The notes below the pieces were generated by a model. The model did not search any database and was not told where the DNA came from. It saw only the letters and a program-made list of their open reading frames with translations. Below, piece after piece: positions 1 through 6,326 of a stretch of DNA of 7,022 bases. Origin of the DNA: Sphingopyxis sp. (GTDB lineage: Bacteria; Pseudomonadota; Alphaproteobacteria; Sphingomonadales; Sphingomonadaceae). Positions within the stretch are counted from its first letter, which is position 1. The number at the start of each line of letters is the position of its first letter. The translations under genes and the position numbers were made by a program. The stretch covers positions 1 to 7,022 of the forward strand of contig JAHCKJ010000112.1 of NCBI GenBank assembly GCA_026125835.1. The letters are read 5' to 3'.

Positions 1-1301
1 TGATCCCGGTCCTGATCGTCTTTTCGGCGCTGCTGCTGCTCGTGATGCCGTGGGTCATGCACTTGTTTGCGAGTGAAGCATTACGCACCGACCGCGACAA
101 ATTCGACCTGACGGTACTGATGGCGCGCATCGCCTTTCCCTATCTGGCGCTGATGAGCATCGCGACCTTGTTCGCGGCGATCCTCAACAGCCTGTCGCGC
201 TTTGCCGCCGCGGCGGCGGCGCCGGTCCTCCTCAACATCTGCCTGATCGCGGCGCTGCTGGTCGGCGGCGCCACCGGCGACGGCGGCGAGGCGGCCAAGG
301 CGGCGACGGGGCTGTATCTCGCGATCGCTGTTTCGCTGTCGGGGCTGTTCCAGCTGGTCTGGCTTTATTACTGGGTCCGTCGATCGGGCTTCCGGCCCGC
401 GCTGCGCCGCCCGCGGCTGACGCCGGGGGTGCGCGAGAGGGGGGTGCTGATCCTGCCCGCGGTGTTCGGTGCCGGGGTCTATCAGATCAGCCGTTTCGTC
501 GACCTGTTCTTCATCGCCTCGCTGCCCGACAAGAGCATCACCTATCTGGCGATGGCCGACCGGCTGAACCAGCTGCCGCTTGGCATCATCGGCATCGCGC
601 TGGGCACGGCCATCCTGCCCGCGCTGTCGCGTTTCGTCGCGCAGGAGGATCGCGGCGGCGCGTTCCGATTGCAAAGCAATGCCGTCGAACTGGCGATGCT
701 GCTGACCGTGCCCGCCGCGGTCGCCTTGTTCGTCGCCGGGCCTGCGATCACGAGCGCTTTTTACGTCGGCGGCCAATATAGCGTCGCCGACGGTCTGGCG
801 ACCGGCGCCGTGGTCGGCGGGCTGGTGGTCGGCCTGCCCGCCTATGTGCTGGTCAAGGTGCTGGTGCCCAATTTCTTTGCGCGCAAGGACACGCGCACCC
901 CGGTGTGGACCGCGGCGATTTCGTTGCTGATCAACATCGGCCTCAACTTCGCGCTGATCCCGGTTCTGGGCATCGTCGGGCTCGCGCTGGCGGGGTCGAT
1001 CGCGGCGTGGTGCAACGTCGCCATGCTCTATACGATCCTGCATCGCGGCGGGCTGTTCCACCTGACCGGCCAGGTCGTCTGGCGCATCGCGCGTATCATC
1101 CTGTCGGCGGCGGCGATGGCGGCGGCGCTGCATTTCGCGATCCCGCTGGCCGGTGATGCCTTTGTCGGCGGGGTGTTCGAGCGGATTCTCGCGCTGGGCG
1201 CCATCGTCGCGCTGGGCGGGCTCATTTTCTTTGGTTGCGCCATGCTGTTCGGCGTGGTCAATCGCGACACCATCGGCCAGCTGCGCCGACGCAAACTCTA
1301 A
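1..1301 (+). CDS. murJ: Lipid II flippase MurJ (MviN), 5'-truncated by the window edge
   Basis: Inner-membrane MOP-superfamily flippase that moves lipid II, the undecaprenyl-linked peptidoglycan precursor, to the periplasmic face for wall synthesis. The frame is open to the left edge (first full codon at 3) and ends in TAA at 1299-1301, leaving about 433 residues. The family is usually about 510-530 long, so roughly the first 80-100 residues lie outside. An in-frame GTG at 42 is internal, because hydrophobic MurJ-like sequence continues upstream of it. I count about 12 hydrophobic segments, which fits a 14-helix protein missing its first two. Family-typical stretches are YQISRFVDLFF (around 481-513), ADRLNQLPLGIIGIALGT (555-608) and VLVKVLVPNFFARKDTRTP. 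The Asp-Arg at 558-563 matches a pair I believe is functionally important in E. coli MurJ (about 269-270). It is followed after 10 bases by trpS, so cotranscription is likely. Identity is well supported by motif order; no frameshift is seen. Confidence 0.93.
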   Translation, partial: IPVLIVFSALLLLVMPWVMHLFASEALRTDRDKFDLTVLMARIAFPYLALMSIATLFAAILNSLSRFAAAAAAPVLLNICLIAALLVGGATGDGGEAAKAATGLYLAIAVSLSGLFQLVWLYYWVRRSGFRPALRRPRLTPGVRERGVLILPAVFGAGVYQISRFVDLFFIASLPDKSITYLAMADRLNQLPLGIIGIALGTAILPALSRFVAQEDRGGAFRLQSNAVELAMLLTVPAAVALFVAGPAITSAFYVGGQYSVADGLATGAVVGGLVVGLPAYVLVKVLVPNFFARKDTRTPVWTAAISLLINIGLNFALIPVLGIVGLALAGSIAAWCNVAMLYTILHRGGLFHLTGQVVWRIARIILSAAAMAAALHFAIPLAGDAFVGGVFERILALGAIVALGGLIFFGCAMLFGVVNRDTIGQLRRRKL

Positions 1302-1311
1302 TGGGACAGAT

Positions 1312-2313
1312 ATGATGCGGACGTTATCGGGCATTCAGCCCACCGGAAACTTGCACCTCGGCAATTATCTGGGCGCGATCCGCAACTGGGTGCGGATGCA
1401 GGACGAGATGCCGGGCGAGAAACTCTATTTCCTCGCCGATCTGCACGCGATCACCGTCCACAACGACCCCGCCGAGCTGACCGCCAACACGCGCGAGATG
1501 GCGGCGGCGCTGATGGCGGCGGGGATCGACCCCGCCAAGGCGATCCTGTTCAACCAGGCGCGCGTCCCCGCACATGCCGAGCTTGGCTGGCTCTTGTTCT
1601 GCACCGCGCGCATCGGCTGGCTGAACCGGATGACGCAGTTCAAGGAAAAATCGGGCAAGAACCGCGAGGGCGCGAGCGTCGGGCTTTACGCCTATCCCGT
1701 GCTGCAGGCCGCCGACGTGCTCCTCTATCAGACGACGCACGTCCCGGTCGGCGACGACCAGAAACAGCATCTGGAGCTGGCGCGCGACATTGCGACCAAG
1801 TTCAACCTCGACACCGGCACCGGCACCTTCACCCTGCCCGAACCGACGATACCCCCGACGGCGGCACGGATCATGAGCCTGCGCGACGGCAGCGCCAAAA
1901 TGTCGAAATCGGACCCGAGCGACATGAGCCGGATCAATCTGGTCGACGATGCCGACACGATCATGGCGAAGATCCGCAAGGCGAGGACCGACGCCGAGCC
2001 GCTGCCGTCTGAGGCGGCGGGGCTGGAAGGGCGCGCCGAGGCACGCAATCTGGTATCGATCTATGCCGCAATGGCCGACGAGAGCATCGACGATGTGCTC
2101 GCGCGCTTTGCCGGACAGGGGTTTGGCGCGTTCAAACCGGCGCTCGGCGAACTGCTTGTCGAAACGCTGCGCCCGATCGCGACGCGGCTGAACCAGCTCA
2201 AGGCCGATCCGGCGGCGATCGACGCGGCGCTGGAGCAAGGTGCGGCGCGGGCATCGGCGCTCGCGCGCCCGACGCTCGACGCGGCCCATGCGGCGCTTGG
2301 TCTTTGTCGCTAA
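1312..2313 (+). CDS. trpS: Tryptophan--tRNA ligase (class Ic)
   Basis: Cytoplasmic tryptophanyl-tRNA synthetase, which charges tRNA-Trp using ATP. It has 333 residues from ATG 1312, full length for the bacterial family (about 330-340). Visible class I features: the HIGH-type motif in GIQPTGNLHLGNYLG (residues 7-21, with LHLGN), DLHAIT (43-48), the long conserved block around VGDDQKQHLELARDIA (146-161), and the ATP-binding loop KMSKS (196-200). A helical C-terminal anticodon-binding part with NQLK near 294-297 follows. There are two adjacent ATGs at 1312 and 1315. GGGA at 1303-1306 lies 5 bases from the first and 8 from the second, so 1315 (332 residues) is equally or more plausible. The frame stays open upstream into murJ, but that extension has no family similarity. 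The gene is 10 bases after murJ, a common alphaproteobacterial arrangement. No T-loop or tRNA-like leader is seen between them, so no independent regulation is evident. Confidence 0.97.
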   Translation: MMRTLSGIQPTGNLHLGNYLGAIRNWVRMQDEMPGEKLYFLADLHAITVHNDPAELTANTREMAAALMAAGIDPAKAILFNQARVPAHAELGWLLFCTARIGWLNRMTQFKEKSGKNREGASVGLYAYPVLQAADVLLYQTTHVPVGDDQKQHLELARDIATKFNLDTGTGTFTLPEPTIPPTAARIMSLRDGSAKMSKSDPSDMSRINLVDDADTIMAKIRKARTDAEPLPSEAAGLEGRAEARNLVSIYAAMADESIDDVLARFAGQGFGAFKPALGELLVETLRPIATRLNQLKADPAAIDAALEQGAARASALARPTLDAAHAALGLCR

Positions 2314-2384
2314 ATATCGGATAAGCTTGTCTGCCGCGGCGGACCCACGATATCGGCACCGGAACCTTCGTGCGACGAAACGGG

Positions 2385-2426
2385 TTCAACCAAGGTTAAG
2401 TCGCGTCGGCGTAGTCATGCTATAAA
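2385..2426 (+). promoter_or_regulatory. Possible promoter with CtrA-like half-sites upstream of the DUF4136 gene
   Basis: The 149-base gap between trpS and the lipoprotein gene contains TTCA-N7-TTAA at 2385-2399, one mismatch from the alphaproteobacterial CtrA consensus TTAA-N7-TTAA. It encloses the near-palindrome AACCAAGGTT. A TATAAA box follows at 2421-2426, about 40 bases ahead of the start codon. The spacing from the TTAA half-site to TATAAA is 21 bases, so no orthodox -35 pairs with it. The A+T-richer patch in GC-rich DNA supports a promoter somewhere here. CtrA control is inference from one imperfect site. Confidence 0.28.
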
Positions 2427-2462
2427 CGGCGCGGGATGCGCCGATCCGAATCACGGAGCAAG

Positions 2463-3155
2463 ATGATGAAAAAATCGACCCTTCGCCGCCTGGGCCTTGC
2501 CGCGATGACCGGTGCCGCGCTGGCGCTGGCCGGCTGCGCGACGCCGTTCAAGGCCGATGTCGCGCGCTTCCAGAGCGCGCTTCCCGCCCCGCAGGGACAA
2601 AGTTTTGTCGTCGAGGCCGGTAATCCCGCGCTGGCGGGCGGCATCGAGTTCGGCCAATATGCCAATCTGGTCGCGGGCGAGCTCACCCGTTACGGCTATC
2701 GCCCCGCCGCCCCCGGCGAGCGCGCCGATCTGGTCGTCCGCATGGACTATGGCGTCGACAAGGGGCGCGAGCGCGTCGTGTCGAGCCCCGGATTTTCCGA
2801 CCCCTGGTTCGGCGGCTATTACGGTCGCGGCTTTTACCGCCCGGTCGTCGTGCGCGGCCCCGGCGGACGCCGCTATGTTTATGGCTATCGCGACCCGTTC
2901 CTGTGGGGCGGCTTCGGTCCCGGCTGGGGCTATAACGACGTCACCAGCTACACCGTCTATACCAGCGGGCTGAACCTCCAGATCAACCGCGCCGCCGACG
3001 GATCGCGCCTGTTCGAAGGCCAGGCCGAGGCGCAGTCGCGCGACAACAACCTGCAAACGATCGTCCCCAATCTGGTCGAGGCGATGTTCACCGGCTTTCC
3101 CGGCAATTCGGGCGAGCGGGTGCGAATCACGGTGGCACCGCCCGAAAAGGGATGA
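2463..3155 (+). CDS. DUF4136 domain lipoprotein
   Basis: Predicted exported lipoprotein of the DUF4136 family, function unknown. It has 230 residues from ATG 2463, or 229 from the adjacent ATG 2466. GGAG at 2455-2458 sits 4 or 7 bases upstream, which favours 2466. The N-terminus is a clean type II signal: charged MMKKSTLRR, a hydrophobic stretch at 11-24, then lipobox LAGC with the acylated Cys at 25 (24 from the second ATG). The residue after Cys is Ala, so outer-membrane sorting is expected. The mature part begins with FKADVARFQ, the usual start of DUF4136, then GQYANLVAGELTRYGY (64-79) and ADLVVRMDY (88-96). The middle, about 111-160, is rich in Gly, Tyr, Phe and Trp. The end returns to the conserved LFEGQAEAQS and a VPNLVEAMFTGFPGNSGE block. 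It stands alone after trpS and ends 18 bases before a strong terminator, so it is probably monocistronic. Confidence 0.88.
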   Translation: MMKKSTLRRLGLAAMTGAALALAGCATPFKADVARFQSALPAPQGQSFVVEAGNPALAGGIEFGQYANLVAGELTRYGYRPAAPGERADLVVRMDYGVDKGRERVVSSPGFSDPWFGGYYGRGFYRPVVVRGPGGRRYVYGYRDPFLWGGFGPGWGYNDVTSYTVYTSGLNLQINRAADGSRLFEGQAEAQSRDNNLQTIVPNLVEAMFTGFPGNSGERVRITVAPPEKG

Positions 3156-3173
3156 GCTTGCCGCACGGCTGAC

Positions 3174-3211
3174 AAAAAGCCCGCCTTTCGGATGAAAGGC
3201 GGGCTCTTTTT
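3174..3211. terminator. Bidirectional intrinsic terminator between convergent genes
   Basis: A perfect 12-bp stem (3178-3189 with 3194-3205) closed by a GGAT loop, followed by C and five T on the + strand and preceded by five A, which read as a T-tract on the - strand. It therefore serves both the DUF4136 gene (stop at 3155) and the dehydrogenase gene on the opposite strand (stop at 3253). It is a textbook Rho-independent structure. Confidence 0.95.
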
Positions 3212-3252
3212 CAAGGCTTTCGCCGTCGATCGCGGCAGGTGCCGTCGGCGGG

Positions 3253-4839
3253 TCAGGCCAAAGCGGCCTTCACAAAATCCGCCGCGCGCTCGCCGATCAT
3301 GATGCTCGGCGCGTTGGTGTTGCCGCTGACCAGCCGCGGCATGATGCTCGCATCGGCGACCCACAGGCCGTCGATGCCGTTCAGTTTCAGCGTCGGATCG
3401 ACCACCGCGTCGGCATCGCTGCCCATCCGGCACGTCCCCACCGGGTGATAGACGGTGTCGGCGCGGCTGCGGATCAGCGCGTCGAGCGCGGCATCGTCGT
3501 CGAGATTCACGGGGTGCCGGTCGGTCCCCGCATAGTCGCCGAGCGGCGGCACCGCGACGATGCGGTGCATCATCCGCACCCCGGCCCTGAGGGTCGCCAT
3601 GTCGCGCTCGTCGGTCAGGAAGCCGGGGTCGATCGCAGGCGCCGCCGCGGCATCGGCGGACGCCAGCCGCACCGTGCCGCGGCTTTCAGGGCGCAGCACA
3701 CAGGCGTGGCAGGAAAAGCCGTGGCCCTTGACCTTGGTCCGCCCATGATCCTCGAGCATCGCGGGGACGAAATGATATTGGATGTCGGGTGCGGGCAGGT
3801 CAGGTCGCGTTTTCCAGAACCCCCCCGCCTCGGCAAAGCAGGTCGTCATGATACCGGTGCGTTTGGTACGATGCTCGAAAATCGCCTTCACCATCCGCCA
3901 CGTGCCGCCGAGGCTGTTGCCCAGCGGGTCGGTCGAACGCGTTTCCCAGCTCGACACATAGTCGATATGATCCTGCAGATTGTCGCCCACCGCGGCGCGA
4001 TCGAGCGTGACCGCGATCCCCTGCTCCGCCAGATGCGCGGCGGGGCCGATCCCCGACAGCATCAAGATCTGCGGGCTGCCGAACGCCCCCGCCGACAGGA
4101 CAACCCCGCCCCGCGCGCGCAGCGTTTCGCGCTGCGACCCGCGCCGGATCACGACGCCGGTCGCGCGCCCGTCCTCGACGACGATCTTTTCGACCAGCGC
4201 GCCGGTGCGGATGTCGAAATTGGCGCGGCCGCGCAGCGGCTCGACATAGGCGCGCGCCGCTGACCAGCGCTCGCCGCCCTTCTGCGTCACCTGATACAGG
4301 CCAAAGCCGTCATTGTTCGGCCCATTGAAATCGCCGGTGCGCGGCAGTTGCAGCGCCGCGGCGCTTTCGACGAAGCGGCGGCTCGTCACATTGGGCCAGC
4401 GCTGGTCCATGACATTCAGCGGCCCGTCGTGCCCATGATGCTCGTCACCGCCGCGCTCATTACCCTCGCTGCGCTTGAAGTAAGGCAGCACGTCGGCATA
4501 GCTCCACCCCGTCGCACCGAGCGCCGCCCACTGGTCGTAATCGAACGCGTGGCCGCGGATATAGACCATCGCGTTGATCGCGCTCGACCCGCCCAGCCCG
4601 CGCCCGCGCGGCTGGTATCCGATGCGCCCGTTCAGCCCCTTTTGCGGCACCGTGTCATAGCGATAGTTCGATTTTTCGGGGATGAAGGGCATGAACCCCG
4701 GCGTCTTGACCCGCACATCGTCATTGGTCCCGCCCGCCTCGACCAGGCACACGCTGCGCGTCCCGTTCTCGGCGAGCCGCCCCGCCGCCGCGCTCCCCGC
4801 GCTGCCGCCGCCGATGACGATGATGTCGAACTGATCCAT
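3253..4839 (-). CDS. GMC-family FAD-dependent alcohol/choline-type dehydrogenase
   Basis: Flavoprotein of the glucose-methanol-choline oxidoreductase family, 528 residues, normal length for the choline dehydrogenase/AlkJ/PEG-dehydrogenase group. The FAD-binding Rossmann loop is at the N-terminus, IVIGGGSAG (7-15), with the ribose-binding acid in LVEAGG (32-37, Glu34). GMC signature 1 is GRGLGGSSAINAMVYIRG (79-96). Signature 2 is GSPQILMLSGIGP (254-266). The catalytic His is in YHPVGTCRMG (His465) and the paired Asn is in SGNTNAPS (Asn509). No signal peptide or membrane helix is seen, so it is cytoplasmic or peripheral to the membrane, and its electron acceptor is unknown. ATG 4839 is chosen because the Rossmann strand begins four residues in and AGGGGAG lies about 8 bases upstream. 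An upstream TTG at 4875 would add an unconserved tail. Substrate cannot be read from sequence. Sphingomonads use relatives for polyethylene glycol and medium-chain alcohols, and no betaine aldehyde dehydrogenase or BetI gene adjoins, so betA is not assigned. Confidence 0.93.
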   Translation of the reverse strand: MDQFDIIVIGGGSAGSAAAGRLAENGTRSVCLVEAGGTNDDVRVKTPGFMPFIPEKSNYRYDTVPQKGLNGRIGYQPRGRGLGGSSAINAMVYIRGHAFDYDQWAALGATGWSYADVLPYFKRSEGNERGGDEHHGHDGPLNVMDQRWPNVTSRRFVESAAALQLPRTGDFNGPNNDGFGLYQVTQKGGERWSAARAYVEPLRGRANFDIRTGALVEKIVVEDGRATGVVIRRGSQRETLRARGGVVLSAGAFGSPQILMLSGIGPAAHLAEQGIAVTLDRAAVGDNLQDHIDYVSSWETRSTDPLGNSLGGTWRMVKAIFEHRTKRTGIMTTCFAEAGGFWKTRPDLPAPDIQYHFVPAMLEDHGRTKVKGHGFSCHACVLRPESRGTVRLASADAAAAPAIDPGFLTDERDMATLRAGVRMMHRIVAVPPLGDYAGTDRHPVNLDDDAALDALIRSRADTVYHPVGTCRMGSDADAVVDPTLKLNGIDGLWVADASIMPRLVSGNTNAPSIMIGERAADFVKAALA

Positions 4840-4919
4840 ATCCGCCGCTCCCCTCGCCACCGCTCCGGTGGTCAATCGCGACTTACATGAATGTCATTAA
4901 GCGGTGTGGCAAGCCCATA

Positions 4920-5009
4920 CGTCGCCCCCGCGAAGGCGGGGGCCGCGATCGGCTTTGGTCGGCGAGGAAGGCGTAAACCTCCAGCGGCTCCCCGCCTTCG
5001 CGGCGGCTA
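4920..5009. repeat. REPIN-like element: two inverted REP hairpins
   Basis: Two inverted copies of one motif flank about 45 bases. Arm 1 contains CCGCGAAGGCGGGG at 4928-4941. The exact reverse complement of those 14 bases is at 4990-5003, and similarity continues outward of the spacer for about 5 more bases with one indel. Arm 1 is itself a hairpin with an 8-bp perfect stem (4924-4931 with 4936-4943) and a GAAG loop. The pattern of hairpin, short spacer and inverted hairpin is that of REPIN/BIME elements, which are abundant between genes in sphingomonads and are thought to be moved in trans by RAYT transposases. It lies between the hydroxylase stop and the dehydrogenase start, both on the - strand, and has no T-tract, so it is not a standard terminator, though it could slow or stabilise a read-through transcript. 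Confidence 0.72.
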
Positions 5010-5014
5010 CAACA

Positions 5015-5926
5015 TTACTCGGCCGGTTCCTCAGGCCGCCCCGCCGCCCAGCGCTCCTTGATCATCGCACTCGTCGCGCGGCTGCCGTCGTGGCTCCAGC
5101 CGGGTTCGCGCCAGAGATAGCTGAACTTGTGCTTCCATGGCGCGTGCCAGACATCCTTCGCAATCCCGACCCACTCATGCACCGCCGCCCACAAGATGTT
5201 GAAGCTGCCGAGCTGCTTGACGATGCCATAGCGCACCGGCTCGTCATCGCGTTCGGGAACGAAGCTGCCGAACATCTTGTCCCAGATGATGAACACGCCG
5301 GCATAATTGGCGTCGAGGTAGCGCGGGTTCACGCCGTGATGGACGCGGTGGTGCGACGGGGTGTTCATCACCGCCTCGAACCATTGGGGCAGCCGCTTGA
5401 TCGCCTCGGTATGGATCCAGAATTGGTAGATCAGGTTGAGCCCGGCGCAGAAGAACACCATCGCGGGCGGAAAGCCAATCAGGAACAGCGGCAGGCGGAA
5501 GATGAAGGCGATGCTGATGAAACCCGTCCAGGTCTGCCGCAGCGCGGTCGACAGATTATAATGCTGGCTCGAATGGTGGATGACATGGCTCGCCCAGAAC
5601 CAGCGCACCCGGTGGGCGCTGCGGTGAAAGACATAATAGGCCAGGTCGTCGAGGAAGAAGCAGAGAATCCACGCCCACCACCAGCTTTTGAAAGCAATAC
5701 CGATGTCGAACAGGCGGTATTGGTGCAGCCACACCGCCAGCGCCACGACCATCCCGCCGACGAGCGCGCTCGCGACCTGGCTCCCGGTACCAAGCATCAG
5801 CGAGTTTAGCGTATCGCGTACCTCGTACCGGCTTTTGTCGGCGCGAAGTGCGACGACCATCTCGGCGATCAGCAGCAGGATGAAGGCCGGGATCGCATAG
5901 GTGACCGGATCGGGCAGCTTATCCAC
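5015..5926 (-). CDS. Sterol desaturase/fatty acid hydroxylase family protein, alkylglycerol monooxygenase-like
   Basis: Membrane di-iron oxygenase of the fatty acid hydroxylase superfamily, 303 residues. The metal-binding histidine clusters are all present: HRSAH (101-105), HVIHH (114-118) and HHRVHH (192-197), plus His172 in FWIHTE. Hydrophobic stretches at about 9-27, 51-67, 82-100, 133-152 and 155-171 make it an integral membrane protein with the His clusters on the cytoplasmic side. Several blocks strongly recall animal AGMO (TMEM195): HHSSQHYNLSTALRQ (117-131), YQFWIHTE (167-174), TPSHHRVHHG (189-198) and NYAGVFIIWDKMFGSF (207-222). That enzyme cleaves ether lipids with tetrahydrobiopterin. 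Similar chemistry here is inference; the lipid substrate and reductant are unknown. The start is GTG at 5926, overlapping the stop of the upstream gene by 8 bases; GGGA sits about 8 bases upstream. The next Met (residue 23) would cut into the first helix. It is the last gene of a three-gene unit. Confidence 0.9.
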   Translation of the reverse strand: MDKLPDPVTYAIPAFILLLIAEMVVALRADKSRYEVRDTLNSLMLGTGSQVASALVGGMVVALAVWLHQYRLFDIGIAFKSWWWAWILCFFLDDLAYYVFHRSAHRVRWFWASHVIHHSSQHYNLSTALRQTWTGFISIAFIFRLPLFLIGFPPAMVFFCAGLNLIYQFWIHTEAIKRLPQWFEAVMNTPSHHRVHHGVNPRYLDANYAGVFIIWDKMFGSFVPERDDEPVRYGIVKQLGSFNILWAAVHEWVGIAKDVWHAPWKHKFSYLWREPGWSHDGSRATSAMIKERWAAGRPEEPAE

Positions 5927-6326
5927 AGTTCAGATCCCGCATCCGGCTCGCCCACATTCCGGCGTCCTTCCCCAGATGCAGCGTCACCGCGCCGAATGTC
6001 TTTTCGGGCATCGTCAGGGTCAGGAAATCCTTGTCGAGCCGCCCGATTACCTGCCCGTCGATCGGCCGCGCCGCAAAATGATTGCCGTGCGCGCGCACCA
6101 GCATCTGCCGCCCCTCGGCATTACGGACGATCGCGGCAAAACCCGCCCGGTCGCGCGCGACCTCGATCCCGCCAAACCCCGCTTCGGCCTCTTCGGCGAG
6201 GCGGATCGCATGCGCTTCATCCGCGATCCGAGGATCGGCGCCGAGCCCCATTTTCTTGACCAGCCACACGACAAACAGCACCGCGGCCACCGAGCCGCCG
6301 AGCTGGATCAGTTCGGCCAGCGTCAC
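5919..6326 (-). CDS. Small membrane-anchored protein of unknown function
   Basis: I do not recognise a named family. The protein has 135 residues: a single hydrophobic helix at about 8-23 followed by KK, then a soluble domain of about 110 residues with mixed alpha/beta character. The start of that domain is Ala/Glu-rich (DEAHAIRLAEEAEAGFGG, 36-53), and the rest looks beta-rich, for example RQMLVRAHGNHFAAR (73-87) and DGQVIGRLDKDFLTLTM (90-106). Lys24-Lys25 just after the helix suggests a cytoplasmic soluble domain by the positive-inside rule. The start is GTG at 6326, inside the stop of the sulfurtransferase gene (GTGA, 4-base overlap). Its own stop TAA (5921-5919) lies within the first codons of the hydroxylase gene (8-base overlap). 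This double overlap, plus GC-rich codon use continuous with its neighbours, makes it a real gene. It could be a partner or regulator of the membrane hydroxylase, but that rests on position only. Confidence 0.8.
   Translation of the reverse strand: MTLAELIQLGGSVAAVLFVVWLVKKMGLGADPRIADEAHAIRLAEEAEAGFGGIEVARDRAGFAAIVRNAEGRQMLVRAHGNHFAARPIDGQVIGRLDKDFLTLTMPEKTFGAVTLHLGKDAGMWASRMRDLNCG

Noticed and set aside
81..1334. Long open frame (417 codons) opposite murJ
   Set aside because: Its translation is Arg/Gln/Asp-rich with no hydrophobic core, the usual antisense shadow of a GC-rich gene; murJ motifs are unmistakable on the + strand.
2329..2344. GC-rich palindrome after trpS as a terminator (GTCTGCCGCGGCGGAC)
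   Set aside because: Only about 6 pairs with a CGCG loop and no following T-tract.
3253..4839. Calling the GMC gene choline dehydrogenase betA
   Set aside because: The family is broad, the flanking genes betB, betI and a choline transporter are absent, and substrate cannot be read from these motifs.
3445..4890. Long open frames on the + strand opposite the GMC dehydrogenase
   Set aside because: Arg/Pro/His-rich shadow translations with no motif; the GMC signatures are clear on the - strand.
4904..5809. 301-codon + strand frame opposite the hydroxylase gene
   Set aside because: It reads through the REPIN-like repeat and mirrors the hydroxylase codons; no recognisable domain.
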